A DNA stretch of 64,000 bases from Halomonas sp. BDJS001. Its GTDB lineage: Bacteria; Pseudomonadota; Gammaproteobacteria; Pseudomonadales; Halomonadaceae. The translations under genes were made by a program, and so were the position numbers. The notes beneath the pieces were generated by a model. It searched no databases. It was not told the DNA's origin and saw only the letters and a list, made by a program, of their open reading frames with translations. The stretch lies in the NCBI RefSeq assembly GCF_026104355.1, contig NZ_CP110535.1:558001-622000 (forward strand), in the 5' to 3' direction. Positions 17,181 through 26,238 of this stretch are shown here, one piece after another (the stretch's first letter is position 1; each line of letters starts with the position of its first letter).

Positions 17181-18320
17181 TTAGCCTTCAAAAGGCGGAT
17201 TGAAGCGAGCGATAAAGCGCGCATCAATCCGCTTTTTCCATTGCCATACCCACCTGCCGGAAACTCCAAAGCCACCGCGGCTGGCAATCGCGCGGCCGTC
17301 GCCAGTGCCAATGAGTGCCAACACTCGTTTGGGCGGCTGCCAGGGGCGTAACGGTTCGCCGTGGCAGGCGCGGCGGAGGTTGTCCGCTAAGTGTGGCCCC
17401 ATACGCACTGCATATACACCCGCATTGGGCAGTGCTGGAGTAAACGCTGCACAGTCGCCCGCGGCGAAAATAGTTGGCTGGCCGGTGACTGCCAAGGTGT
17501 TTTCTACCTGAATAAAGTGGTGTTTATCCAATGGTAGTTCGGTGCTTGTAAGCCAAGAGTGGCCGATAGCCCCGGTTGCCCAGAGCACGATGTCCGCATC
17601 AATACGAGTACCGTCCTGGGTGGTTACCCCGCCTTCCACCAAGGTTTCGCCGCGTTGCTCAACGTGCACGGTAATGCCTGCCTTGGAGAGCGCGCGTCGG
17701 GTAAGCCAGCGTGGCAAGTACCCGGCTTCAGGCAAGAGTGCATTAGCGGCAGTGAGTAAGTGCCCCTGCCAATCAATATCCGGGCGCTGCTTGCGCAACT
17801 GGGTCAGTACGCACATCAGTGTTTCGCAGCCTGCGGCACCGCCACCCACGCCTAGCACTCGTTGGGCGCCGCCGCTGGGTAATTGGCTAAGCTCATTGTT
17901 TACTGTTTGCCAGCGCTGGTGCAGGCTGCTTAGTGGTCGCATGGCGAGTAGCTTGGGGAGGTTCTCCCCGTGTTGCTGGGGGCGCACCAGGGTCGATCCG
18001 ATATTAAAGGAGACCACATCAAAATTAATGCGCTCGCCATTCTCCAGCGCCACATAACGCTGCTGGGGGTGAATCATGCTAGCTGGGGAAAGAATGAGTC
18101 GGGCGTTGGCCCGCTGACACAACGCCGCTACGTCGATCTGTGTCTCCCGCAGCGTACACTCCCCCGCTAGCCATGCGGGTACACTACCTGAGTAAGCGGC
18201 TAAGGGGCTATCACTCACTACAGTAATGGCAATATCTGAAGCGGGCTGTTGGGCAAAGGCTTCGAGGACAAAGGCGTGGGCATGGCCCGCACCAATCAGT
18301 AATAATTGCGGCATGGGCAT
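17181..18320 (-). CDS. FAD-dependent pyridine nucleotide-disulfide oxidoreductase, SelD-associated type
   Basis: A 379-residue flavoprotein. The FAD-binding loop is LLIGAGHAHAFVLEAF and the second FAD signature is IFAAGDCAAF. The mid-protein NAD(P)-binding loop is RVLGVGGGAAGCE. The GAGHAH start is characteristic of the family that in other bacteria forms the N-terminal half of fusions with selenophosphate synthetase SelD (the family I know as TIGR03169). Here it stands alone, and no redox Cys pair like that of thioredoxin reductase is seen. It is related to type II NADH dehydrogenases; electron acceptor and substrate are unknown. No selD lies in the window. Confidence 0.75.
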   Translation of the reverse strand: MPMPQLLLIGAGHAHAFVLEAFAQQPASDIAITVVSDSPLAAYSGSVPAWLAGECTLRETQIDVAALCQRANARLILSPASMIHPQQRYVALENGERINFDVVSFNIGSTLVRPQQHGENLPKLLAMRPLSSLHQRWQTVNNELSQLPSGGAQRVLGVGGGAAGCETLMCVLTQLRKQRPDIDWQGHLLTAANALLPEAGYLPRWLTRRALSKAGITVHVEQRGETLVEGGVTTQDGTRIDADIVLWATGAIGHSWLTSTELPLDKHHFIQVENTLAVTGQPTIFAAGDCAAFTPALPNAGVYAVRMGPHLADNLRRACHGEPLRPWQPPKRVLALIGTGDGRAIASRGGFGVSGRWVWQWKKRIDARFIARFNPPFEG

Positions 18321-18352
18321 CGCCTATAGAGAAGCAAGGAGCTAGGGGATGT

Positions 18353-19750
18353 TTAGCAGACAAAGACTTGGTTTTTACCCGCCATTTTGGCCAGATACAT
18401 GCCTTGATCCGCCCGCTCAAATAGCTGTCGAGGCTGGTCGCCGGGCTTTAATAGGGTCAGGCCGATACTCACCGTTAACTGCTCGGCGATGGAGAAGGTG
18501 TGTTGCTCCACACAGCGGCAGAGCCGGTTCGCCAGCTTCAAGCTGGCGTCTTGGTCAAGCTCCTTGGATATGACGACGAACTCTTCGCCTCCCCAGCGAC
18601 CAAGATGATCATCAGCTCTCAGCGTCTCCTGCACTAACTGCGCTATATCACACAAGATATCATCCCCGATGGCGTGGCCATAGGTATCGTTAATCTTTTT
18701 AAAGTCATCAATATCAAACATCAACATGGCGAAACTGATAGAAGAGTGGATCAAATCCTCCATCACCAGCTCCGTGTAGTAGCGGTTCCAGCATTTCGTT
18801 AAGGGATCGGTATGGGCCAGGCCCTCAAGACGCTGATTGGTCTTGGTTAACTGGCGGTTGAGGTGAACAACCTCATGGGCCGTTATGGCCACTGCTATAT
18901 CGTCAGCCACATCGATGATCATGGAGGCTTCCAGAGGCATCCAATAACTCAAGGCGTCTTGGAGCGTTGTATTAGCTACCAACGCAGGGAGGAGCGGCTG
19001 CTGGCGAAACAACAGCAACCAGCCTAAAGGGGCATTCGCAACACTAAGAGGGGCTGCCAAGCCGCCTTGGCAACTGCCATTCAGCTCGGTAATTTCGTCA
19101 AGGGTGTTTTGCTGGTTCAACTGCTGCAATTGATGAAACAGCTGGTGCTTGGTGGGGCAGTCGCCAAAGCAGTGAAGATCGCCCTGATAAGCCAGCGCAA
19201 TGCCTTCGGCCTGAAATATATTGCACCAGCTGGTGCCATGATGCTGCAAAATATCATCGATTGAGGTGAGTCGTTTAATATCCCGGGAGAGCAGCCTGCG
19301 GCGAGACTTTAAACCAGAGTGGCGGGCAGCTATACGCTCTGCTTTTAACAGGCGTAAGCGTTGGGATGCAATGTCGACGAGTAGCTGGATCCACTTGCCA
19401 GGCCCAGCGTGAACCGCAGGCGGATGCCCAATATACCCCCACACCTCATGTTCGCCCTCTAGCTCATAAAGTTGCAGGTCTGAGGTCGCCAGATCCTCAT
19501 AACAACGAATAGCGAGCAGCTCGTGATGAGAGGCCAGCGTACTTTCCAGCGGATAGCAGTATGCCAAACGAAGGTTGCCGGTGCTTAAGCGGCGATAAAG
19601 TACCACTGGTTGACCCTGGGTAAGCGCGTGGAGCGTTTTAGCCAGCAGTTCCAAAAGCTCCAGAGGCGTTGCCGAGCCGCATAGTAGCGCCAGCTTTTGA
19701 CACAGGTTGTCGAGATTTTGCACCGATGAAGATAGTGTGCCACTCATCAT
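18353..19750 (-). CDS. Diguanylate cyclase (GGDEF) with N-terminal sensory region
   Basis: A 465-residue protein. The C-terminal GGDEF domain has an intact active site GGEEF at residues 387-391. The inhibitory I-site RADD is at 378-381, exactly five residues earlier, so it should make cyclic di-GMP with product feedback. The N-terminal 300 residues lack membrane helices. The segment around residues 150-215 (ISRDIKRLTS-like helix, then GIALAYQGDLHCFGDCPT) resembles the PHY part of bacteriophytochromes, although no chromophore-binding domain is obvious. A GAF-like sensory role is likely. GGAG precedes the start. Confidence 0.85.
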   Translation of the reverse strand: MMSGTLSSSVQNLDNLCQKLALLCGSATPLELLELLAKTLHALTQGQPVVLYRRLSTGNLRLAYCYPLESTLASHHELLAIRCYEDLATSDLQLYELEGEHEVWGYIGHPPAVHAGPGKWIQLLVDIASQRLRLLKAERIAARHSGLKSRRRLLSRDIKRLTSIDDILQHHGTSWCNIFQAEGIALAYQGDLHCFGDCPTKHQLFHQLQQLNQQNTLDEITELNGSCQGGLAAPLSVANAPLGWLLLFRQQPLLPALVANTTLQDALSYWMPLEASMIIDVADDIAVAITAHEVVHLNRQLTKTNQRLEGLAHTDPLTKCWNRYYTELVMEDLIHSSISFAMLMFDIDDFKKINDTYGHAIGDDILCDIAQLVQETLRADDHLGRWGGEEFVVISKELDQDASLKLANRLCRCVEQHTFSIAEQLTVSIGLTLLKPGDQPRQLFERADQGMYLAKMAGKNQVFVC

Positions 19751-19897
19751 GAATGACTCCTCAAGCGCCGCTCTTCAGCGCTTAGCATAGCCACTCGCCT
19801 AATACTGCTAAGCGAAAACTCGAAATTGAATTAATGATTCAATCAAAAGGTGAACCGTTATTCAACTATTATTGAACAATCGCTTCACATTGGCGGC

Positions 19898-20308
19898 ATG
19901 AATGAAAAAATCATGTTCGCCGAGCGTTTGAAAGCGGCACTAGAAGCAGCCGGGTACGAAGCGCGACCGTCAGTGCTTGAGCGGGAATTTAACCTTCGCT
20001 ACTGGGGCAAGCCGATTACGTTTCAGGCCGTAAGGCGTTGGCTGCGCGGTGACTCAATCCCCAGTCAGGATAAACTTCAGGTGTTGGCCCGCTGGTTGTT
20101 AGTCGACCCGCACCACCTGCGCTACGGCGGTAGCAGCGCTTATAACGTTAGTGAACCTCCCGCCAATTGGGACATGTCATCGACCAATGAAGAGCGCCAG
20201 TTGCTGTTGCTCTACCGTGGTCTGCCCGCTGCCCAGCGTAAAGTGGTGCGCGATATCATGGAGACATTTGCCAAGGCACACCCGCCGGTGAATGACCGGA
20301 ATGACTAG
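19898..20308 (+). CDS. Small helix-turn-helix regulator
   Basis: A 136-residue protein from the ATG at 19898; the frame is open to a GTG at 19850. The N-terminal half (MFAERLKAALEAAGYEARPSV, then FQAVRRWLRGDSIPS) looks like a lambda-repressor/XRE-type HTH in which AVRRWLRG is the recognition helix. The C-terminal tail (NEERQLLLLYRGLPAAQRKVVRDIM) resembles the end of phage-repressor-like regulators of this group, without a peptidase domain. It is divergent from the diguanylate cyclase gene and convergent with the VTT-reductase gene. The target is unknown. Confidence 0.7.
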   Translation: MNEKIMFAERLKAALEAAGYEARPSVLEREFNLRYWGKPITFQAVRRWLRGDSIPSQDKLQVLARWLLVDPHHLRYGGSSAYNVSEPPANWDMSSTNEERQLLLLYRGLPAAQRKVVRDIMETFAKAHPPVNDRND

Positions 20309-20346
20309 CTGGGTTATCGCCTCCTAGCTAAATTTGATAGGGGCGG

Positions 20347-22509
20347 CTAGGCGTCACTCTTTTCCGCTGTGTTGTCACCGCGCCGCCAATTGAAGTAGCG
20401 CTTCAATAGTGCCAGCACCCGTTCAGGTTTATGAGCGTTTTTCCATGCGCCCGCCGTGGCTTTGGCTGCTTCGCCCATCGTTGGGTAGGGGTGAATGGTA
20501 CTCAGCAGCTTGTTGAGGCCCAGGCCGTGCTTCATGGCGAGAGTAAATTCGCTCAGCCATTCACCGGCGTTTTCCGCCACGATGGTGGCGCCCAGGATTT
20601 TGTCTCTGCCGGGCACGGTAAGCACCTTGATAAAGCCTTGAGTGGCGCCTTCGGCAATAGCGCGGTCACTTTCGCTCATGGCGTAGCGGGTGATCTCGAA
20701 GGCAATTCCTTGTGCCTTGGCCTCCTTTTCATTCAGCCCAACTCTGGCGACTTCCGGTTGCGTATAGGTGACTGCAGGCATATAGCGGTAGTCCACTGTG
20801 AAGCTTTTCAGTTCGCCGAACAGGGCATTGACTGCCGCATGCCACGCCTGATGCGCGGCGGCGTGGGTAAGCTGATAAGGCCCGGCTAAATCACCACAGG
20901 CCCAGATATTGGGAAGGCGGGTTTGCAGCCGCTCGTTAAGTTCAAGAGCGCCTGCTTGGGTGGTTGTGATTCCCAGCGCTTCCAGTCCTAGGCCCTCAAC
21001 ATTGGCCTGGCGACCCACGCTCACCAGCAAATAGTCAAAGGGGATCAACTTGCGCTCGCCATGATGCTCCACCGCTAGCTGATAGCCGCCATTCTCGTTA
21101 AGCACTTCCAGCGCTTTGGCGTCGGTCATCACCATCACACCTTCTTCAGCCAAAGTGCTTTCAGCCAGCTCACCAACCTCTTGATCCTCACGACTCAGTA
21201 GTTGAGACAGCCCTTCCACCAGCGTCACCTGACTGCCCAAACGGGCAAAACTCTGACTGAGCTCGCAGCCAATGGCGCCGCCACCCAGTACCACTAAGCG
21301 TTTGGGCAGTTCGGTCAGCGACCAGAGGTTTTCGGACGTTAAAACAGGGGCGCTCTCAATACCTGGCAGCGAGGGCAACCGGGGTCTTGCGCCGGTGGCC
21401 AGCACAATATGGCGGGCGGTGAGGGTTTTTACACCGACTTGAACTTCCCATGGCGAGGTGAGTTTAGCGTGCTCCTGGTAGACCTCAACGCCCAAGCCAC
21501 GATAGCGCTCCACGCTGTCGTGGGGTTCGATATCGCTAATCGCCTGTTTGACGTGGCCCATTACCTTGGCAAAGTCGATCTCTGGCTCGCTGGCGGTCAC
21601 CCCGAAGCGGTGGGCGGTTCGCATTTCATGGGCGGCGCGGGCGGCGCGGATGAGTGCTTTGGAGGGCACGCAGCCAGTGTTCAGGCAGTCGCCGCCCATT
21701 TGATGTTTCTCCACCAGCGCCACCTTGGCTTGTACGGCACTAGCGATATAGCTGGTCACCAGCCCCGCCGAGCCGCCGCCGATCACCACAATGTCGTAGT
21801 CAAAGTGTGCGGGTCGGGTAAAACCTTTATATGTCTTGCGCTGCTGCACCAGCAGCACAATGCGCCGGGCGATCCAGGGAAAGATGGCCAGCAGCAGGAA
21901 CGAAGTGATAAGCGTTGGCGAAAGAACGCCCCCCAGACTCTCCAAGTCTCCCAACTGCCCACCCGCATTTACATAAATAGCGGTGCCGGGCAGCATGGCG
22001 ACTTGGCTGACCCAGTAAAAGGTGATGGTCTTGATCCGCGTCAGGCCCATGACCAGGTTGATCATGAAAAATGGAAACACCGGCACCAAACGCAGGGTGA
22101 AGAGGTAGAGGGCGCCGTCCCGCTCGACACCGCGATTTACGGCGGCGAACTGGCGGGGAAATCGCTTTTCGATAGGGTTACGGAATAGAAAGCGCGAGAG
22201 TAAAAAGGCCAGGGTGGCACCCATGGTGCTGGCGAAGGAGATAATCAGCAGCCCCCAGCCAAGCCCAAACAGCGCGCCACCCAGCAGGGTTAATAGCGTG
22301 GCGCCAGGGAGTGAAAGGGCCGTCATCACGACATAAACGGCAAAGAAGGCGCCCGCCACCTGCCACGGGTATTGATTAAAGGCCGCCTGAAAGTCGCTCT
22401 GGTACGTCTTGAGGGTTTCCAGGGTGAACCATTGGTGGGCGCCGCTGAGGATAAACACACCAATGGCAGTGATCAGTAGCGCTGCAATCATCAAACGTTG
22501 TCGGGTCAC
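20347..22509 (-). CDS. VTT-domain membrane protein fused to FAD-dependent disulfide reductase
   Basis: A 720-residue two-part protein. Residues 1-225 are a TVP38/TMEM64 (VTT/DedA-like) membrane domain with several helices and the conserved GxxxG-rich stretch LTLLGGALFGLGWGLLI. Residues from about 237 form a complete class I pyridine nucleotide-disulfide oxidoreductase. It has FAD loop VVIGGGSAGLV, redox cysteines in GGDCLNTGCVPSKA, NAD loop VVLGGGAIGCE, IWACGDL, and the C-terminal His-Pro of STIHPYPT. The reductase half resembles mercuric reductase and lipoamide dehydrogenase but lacks a heavy-metal domain and the vicinal C-terminal cysteines. GTG start with GGAG upstream. It heads the transferase-ynj gene group. 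Confidence 0.85.
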   Translation of the reverse strand: MTRQRLMIAALLITAIGVFILSGAHQWFTLETLKTYQSDFQAAFNQYPWQVAGAFFAVYVVMTALSLPGATLLTLLGGALFGLGWGLLIISFASTMGATLAFLLSRFLFRNPIEKRFPRQFAAVNRGVERDGALYLFTLRLVPVFPFFMINLVMGLTRIKTITFYWVSQVAMLPGTAIYVNAGGQLGDLESLGGVLSPTLITSFLLLAIFPWIARRIVLLVQQRKTYKGFTRPAHFDYDIVVIGGGSAGLVTSYIASAVQAKVALVEKHQMGGDCLNTGCVPSKALIRAARAAHEMRTAHRFGVTASEPEIDFAKVMGHVKQAISDIEPHDSVERYRGLGVEVYQEHAKLTSPWEVQVGVKTLTARHIVLATGARPRLPSLPGIESAPVLTSENLWSLTELPKRLVVLGGGAIGCELSQSFARLGSQVTLVEGLSQLLSREDQEVGELAESTLAEEGVMVMTDAKALEVLNENGGYQLAVEHHGERKLIPFDYLLVSVGRQANVEGLGLEALGITTTQAGALELNERLQTRLPNIWACGDLAGPYQLTHAAAHQAWHAAVNALFGELKSFTVDYRYMPAVTYTQPEVARVGLNEKEAKAQGIAFEITRYAMSESDRAIAEGATQGFIKVLTVPGRDKILGATIVAENAGEWLSEFTLAMKHGLGLNKLLSTIHPYPTMGEAAKATAGAWKNAHKPERVLALLKRYFNWRRGDNTAEKSDA

Positions 22510-22575
22510 AATAAAAACTCCAGCGCTAATAAGGTCAGTATCGGTGGTTACTCTGTGAGAGGGTCGCCCGTTTCC

Positions 22576-23190
22576 TTACACTGAGACGGGAGCACTTTTC
22601 CAGCGCTGCCAATCTTCCGGGCGATCCACATCCCAAATTATTGCCGGGTAGGCGGCGCTCAACCCCAGTTGTCCAATGCGCTGCTTAGTGGTGGTCAGTA
22701 CGCTTTTAGTACCCCATGGAATATCTTCAAACAGTGCCGGGTAGTCTTGCCGGGTACCCACAAAGCCGTAGCCGCCATCTTCGGCGGGTAACAGCACCAC
22801 ATCAAAACGGGCCAGTTGCTGCGCGCAGGCCGTGATCAGTTCGCTGGTGATGCTCGGGCAGTCGCTGCCCATCAGCATGGCAGGCCCTGGCGTACTGTTC
22901 AGGGCATAGTGAACCCGTGCGCCTAAATCACCCTCTGGTTGAGCGCACAGCGCCACACCAAAGGCTTTGCGAAGCTCGATAAACAGCGGGTGTACGTGAT
23001 CAAGCGCCGTCCATAGCGTGACGTTTTCAGCAGGCAGCGCTTTGCAGGCGCTGGCGACGCAGTGGCGTACCAGCTCCGCGTGGGCATTGGCAGCCCCTTC
23101 TAAACCTAGCAGGGGCGCCAAGCGCGTTTTGGCCTGCCCCGCCAGCGGCGCTTTGGCGAGCAGGTGCAGGTGGGGTGTTTCAGCGGGCAT
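22576..23190 (-). CDS. TIGR04282/DUF2064 nucleotidyl/glycosyl transferase-like protein
   Basis: A 204-residue GT-A-fold protein of the DUF2064 group ('rSAM/selenodomain-associated transferase 1'). Motifs are LLAKAPLAGQAKTRL at the nucleotide-sugar-binding start, MGSDCPSI (metal-binding Asp region) and LLPAEDGGYGFVG. The start overlaps the stop of the upstream transferase 2 gene by 11 bases, so the two are translated together. In arsenosugar-type gene groups both transferases accompany a radical-SAM enzyme; none is seen here. Donor and acceptor are unknown. Confidence 0.85.
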   Translation of the reverse strand: MPAETPHLHLLAKAPLAGQAKTRLAPLLGLEGAANAHAELVRHCVASACKALPAENVTLWTALDHVHPLFIELRKAFGVALCAQPEGDLGARVHYALNSTPGPAMLMGSDCPSITSELITACAQQLARFDVVLLPAEDGGYGFVGTRQDYPALFEDIPWGTKSVLTTTKQRIGQLGLSAAYPAIIWDVDRPEDWQRWKSAPVSV

Positions 23191-23890
23191 CGCGATACTC
23201 CTTGGCGAGTTGGGTTGCGCTCACGCCGCGCCAGTAGCGATAGCGCAATCGCCACATTAGGCGGATGGTTTTCCAAGCGCCGAACTGATCCCAGCGCCTG
23301 CCAGAGCTTATCACTTTCGCCGTTAGGCAGGCGGGGCGCGATACCTGTTTGAGCCGTTTAGAGAGCGCAATATCTTCCATCAGCGGCTGTTCGGGAAAGC
23401 CGCCGACGGCTTTAAAGGTATGGGTGTGCACAAACATGCCCTGGTCGCCGGTGGCAATGCCGGTTAACCGCGAGCGCTGATTCATCATCCAACTCACCAC
23501 GGGCAGCCAGCGGCTACGACCTGAAAGCGCAATATCAAAGCGCCCCCAGGCGTGGTGGATGAGTACGTGGGTTATCTGCTCAACGGCGCCCTCGGGCAGT
23601 AGGGTATCCGCGTGTAGGAACAGCAGCGCTGGGGCACTGGCGTGCCGTGCGCCCAGGTTCATTTGCAGTGCTCGCCCTGGTGGGCTGCTGAGCACCCGGT
23701 CAGCCAGCGGTTTGGCGATGCGAACGCTGTCATCGCCACTACCGCCATCGACCACAATCACTTCGACCTGTGCCGAGAGGTGCTGGGCGCGCAGAGATTG
23801 CAGCGGCACCAGGGCCGCTTCAATACCGTCGGCTTCGTTGAACATGGGAATAATGATGCTTAACCGAGGCGCTGGGTCAGCCGAGTTCAA
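23180..23890 (-). CDS. TIGR04283 family glycosyltransferase 2
   Basis: A 236-residue family 2 glycosyltransferase ('rSAM/selenodomain-associated transferase 2'). It begins RLSIIIPMFNEADG; the nucleotide-binding VIVVDGGSGDDS and the DXD-like LFLHADTLLP follow, then DQGMFV and MEDIALSKRLK. The start chosen is TTG at 23890. It has GGGAGGGG six bases upstream, gives the usual N-terminus, and overlaps the ynjD stop by 14 bases. A longer frame back to 23986 has a cysteine-rich, unlikely N-terminus. It sits between ynjD and the DUF2064 gene, in one operon. Confidence 0.85.
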   Translation of the reverse strand: MNSADPAPRLSIIIPMFNEADGIEAALVPLQSLRAQHLSAQVEVIVVDGGSGDDSVRIAKPLADRVLSSPPGRALQMNLGARHASAPALLFLHADTLLPEGAVEQITHVLIHHAWGRFDIALSGRSRWLPVVSWMMNQRSRLTGIATGDQGMFVHTHTFKAVGGFPEQPLMEDIALSKRLKQVSRPACLTAKVISSGRRWDQFGAWKTIRLMWRLRYRYWRGVSATQLAKEYRDAR

Positions 23891-24551
23891 TAATTGCCCC
23901 TCCCGCCGCCTTGGCATCCGCGTGGTCGTGGGTGACCAGCAGTGCAGGCAGGCCTGCTTCACGCAGTTGGCTAAACACCAGCGCACGCATCTCCTGGCGT
24001 AACGCCGTATCCAGCTTGGAAAACGGTTCGTCCAGCAGCACCGCTTTGGGCTTGGAGAGCAGCAGGCGCATTAGTGCCACGCGTGATTGCTGGCCACCGG
24101 AAAGGGTGGCGGGGTCGCGGGACTCTAAGCCCGCAAGACCAACCTGCTCCAGGGCCAGGCTAACCTGCTGGTGCTTCTCTTTGCTGTGGCGAGGTAGCCC
24201 GAAACGCAAGTTGCCGCCCACGCTGAGGTGAGGAAATAGTAGTGGATCCTGAAACAGCAGCCCAATACCACGCTTCTCGGCGGGCAGGCCGAGTAAATCG
24301 CGTTCGCCCAGCCATACGCCGCCGCTGGCGGTAAACTCGCGGTCAAGAAAACCTGCAATATAGGCCAATAAGGTGGATTTGCCCGACCCCGAAGGCCCCA
24401 TTACCGTGAGCACCTCACCAGGGGCAATAGCGGCATCCACGGCCAGTAACTCTCGGCCTGCCAGGGCGATGCTAATGTGTTCAAGGCGTAGTGTTTGCCC
24501 AAGACGTAGTGTTTGCTCAGGGCTGAGCGGCGCACATAAAGAAGTCGTCAC
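23877..24551 (-). CDS. ynjD: ABC transporter ATP-binding protein (YnjD-like)
   Basis: A 224-residue ATPase. Walker A GPSGSGKST, Q-loop LLFQDPLLFPHLS, signature TLSGGQQSRVALMR, Walker B AVLLDEPFSKLD and switch His in LLVTHDHADA are all intact. Order and type match E. coli ynjBCD, an uncharacterised importer related to thiamine and iron(III) systems. GTG start at 24551 with GAGAGG upstream. It lies 10 bases after ynjC and overlaps the glycosyltransferase start. Confidence 0.8.
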   Translation of the reverse strand: MTTSLCAPLSPEQTLRLGQTLRLEHISIALAGRELLAVDAAIAPGEVLTVMGPSGSGKSTLLAYIAGFLDREFTASGGVWLGERDLLGLPAEKRGIGLLFQDPLLFPHLSVGGNLRFGLPRHSKEKHQQVSLALEQVGLAGLESRDPATLSGGQQSRVALMRLLLSKPKAVLLDEPFSKLDTALRQEMRALVFSQLREAGLPALLVTHDHADAKAAGGAIIELG

Positions 24552-24561
24552 AATGCCTCTC

Positions 24562-26235
24562 TTAGGTAGCTAGATCACGGCGGTGGGTAGCCAATAAACG
24601 GGGCACCCCTAACGCAAGCATAAAGCCAATCAACGGCAGGCCCGCCTGCACTAATGCCCAAACACCGATTAAGCGCCGATTGCTGCCAGAGGCAAGGGCG
24701 ACGGCCTCTGTGGTCACTGTGGTCACACGGCCCGCGCCAAGTAGCTGAGTGGGTAAGTATTGGCCAATACTCACCGCCAGACCTACCGCAAAGGCTGTTA
24801 ACAGCGGCGCGAGTAACAGCGGCAGACGAACCCGCCAAAACGCGGCACTACGTGACACCCCCAGTGAACGCGCTACCTTTAGCCAGCGGGGATCGAGGCG
24901 GCGGTAGGTTTCAGCCAGGGAGAGGTACACATAGGGCAGCACAAAGAGCAGGTGGCCCGAGATTACCAAGCCAAGCTGAGGGCGCATACCCAGGCTTTCT
25001 GCCGCCACGACCAGGCCAAAGAGGAAGGCGATCTGCGGCACTAATAGGGGCAAATAGAGTAACCATAACGCGCGCTTGGGTTGAATATGCTGACGGTGTT
25101 CATTTTCCAGCGTTGCCAGCACCAGTGCTGTGGCGATCGTGGTGGCAATCAGCCCAATCAACGCGGTATTGATAAGCGGTGTGACCAGCATAGGGCCGCT
25201 GCGTTGCCAGTGATCCAGCGTAAGCATTTGCGGCAGCAGCTCGGGGAAACGCCAAAAACCGGCCAATGAAAATAGCCCCAGGCCGAGCAGTGCCGCCAGC
25301 GCGGTGATACTCGAAAATAGTAACGCCGAGCGGCCAACTGCGCGTAGGGTGACTTCACCCTGCCGACGGCTGCCGTTGGTCAGCCAGCGCCGTGTCAGCA
25401 GGCGGGCCAGTTGCTCCAGCAGCCACCAGCACAACAGTGCAGCAAGGGTGACGCCCAACTGCAGCACCGCTCCCGCTGAGGCCATCAAGCGTTGGCTAAT
25501 ATCCGGGTCGTTGAACCAGCCCAAGATAGACACGCTCAGCGTGGGGGGCAGCTTCGGGCCAAGAATCAGCGCCATATCGACGACCGAGGTAGCGTAGGCG
25601 ATTACCGCATACACCGGTAGACGAATCAGTGGGTAGAGCGAAGGCAGTACCGTTTTTAACCAGCCAATGGTGGGCGAGTAGCCCAGCGAGCGTGCCAGCA
25701 TCAGGCGCTTCTCGGGCGCTAATTGCGGCAGTGCTGCCAGGCTCATCAACAGCAGAAAGGGCACCTCTTTTAGCACCAGCCCCGCCATCAGTGAGAGCCC
25801 CCAGGGATCATTGATGATCAGCGTGTCCGGGGGGCGCTCCCAGCCGGTTAGCGATGGCGATATCAACCGTGCAATCAGGCCTGATGGAGCAATCAAAAAG
25901 GCAAACCCAAAGGCGATAGCCGCATGGGGAATAGCGAGCAGGGGGGATACCAACCGCCGAATAGCTAGGTCTAACCAGGTGCCACGGCTGGCGGCCAAAA
26001 ACAGCACCACAATCGCCAGCGCCACGGCCGAACTCACCAACCCGCTGGCAAAGCTCACCGCCACCGAACGGCCTAGCCCCGACTGGGCGAACAGCATCTG
26101 CCAAGGGGCGAAGCTGGCGCTATGCCCACCTAACGCAGGCAAATAGCCAAACGCGGGCAGTAGTACCATGAGTAGCCCCGACCCCACGGGCAGTACCAGC
26201 AAGCCAATGATGAGTACAGGGGCCAGTCGCAGCAT
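24562..26235 (-). CDS. ynjC: ABC transporter permease, tandem-domain (YnjC-like)
   Basis: A 557-residue permease with two fused BPD-type transmembrane halves, about 12 helices in total. Each half has an EAA-like loop for ATPase contact; LARSLGYSPTIGWLKTVLPSL and VARSLGVSRSAAFWRVRLPL are the two. Such tandem permeases occur in FbpB, ThiP and YnjC systems, and the neighbours point to YnjC (E. coli 511 residues). It starts three bases after the ynjB stop, with no clear ribosome site, so translation is probably coupled. Confidence 0.82.
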   Translation of the reverse strand: MLRLAPVLIIGLLVLPVGSGLLMVLLPAFGYLPALGGHSASFAPWQMLFAQSGLGRSVAVSFASGLVSSAVALAIVVLFLAASRGTWLDLAIRRLVSPLLAIPHAAIAFGFAFLIAPSGLIARLISPSLTGWERPPDTLIINDPWGLSLMAGLVLKEVPFLLLMSLAALPQLAPEKRLMLARSLGYSPTIGWLKTVLPSLYPLIRLPVYAVIAYATSVVDMALILGPKLPPTLSVSILGWFNDPDISQRLMASAGAVLQLGVTLAALLCWWLLEQLARLLTRRWLTNGSRRQGEVTLRAVGRSALLFSSITALAALLGLGLFSLAGFWRFPELLPQMLTLDHWQRSGPMLVTPLINTALIGLIATTIATALVLATLENEHRQHIQPKRALWLLYLPLLVPQIAFLFGLVVAAESLGMRPQLGLVISGHLLFVLPYVYLSLAETYRRLDPRWLKVARSLGVSRSAAFWRVRLPLLLAPLLTAFAVGLAVSIGQYLPTQLLGAGRVTTVTTEAVALASGSNRRLIGVWALVQAGLPLIGFMLALGVPRLLATHRRDLAT

Positions 26236-26238
26236 GGT

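Noticed and set aside
21409-22188. Plus-strand frame of 259 codons antisense to the VTT-reductase gene
   Set aside because: The minus-strand frame carries clear catalytic motifs across the same region; the plus frame is a shadow.
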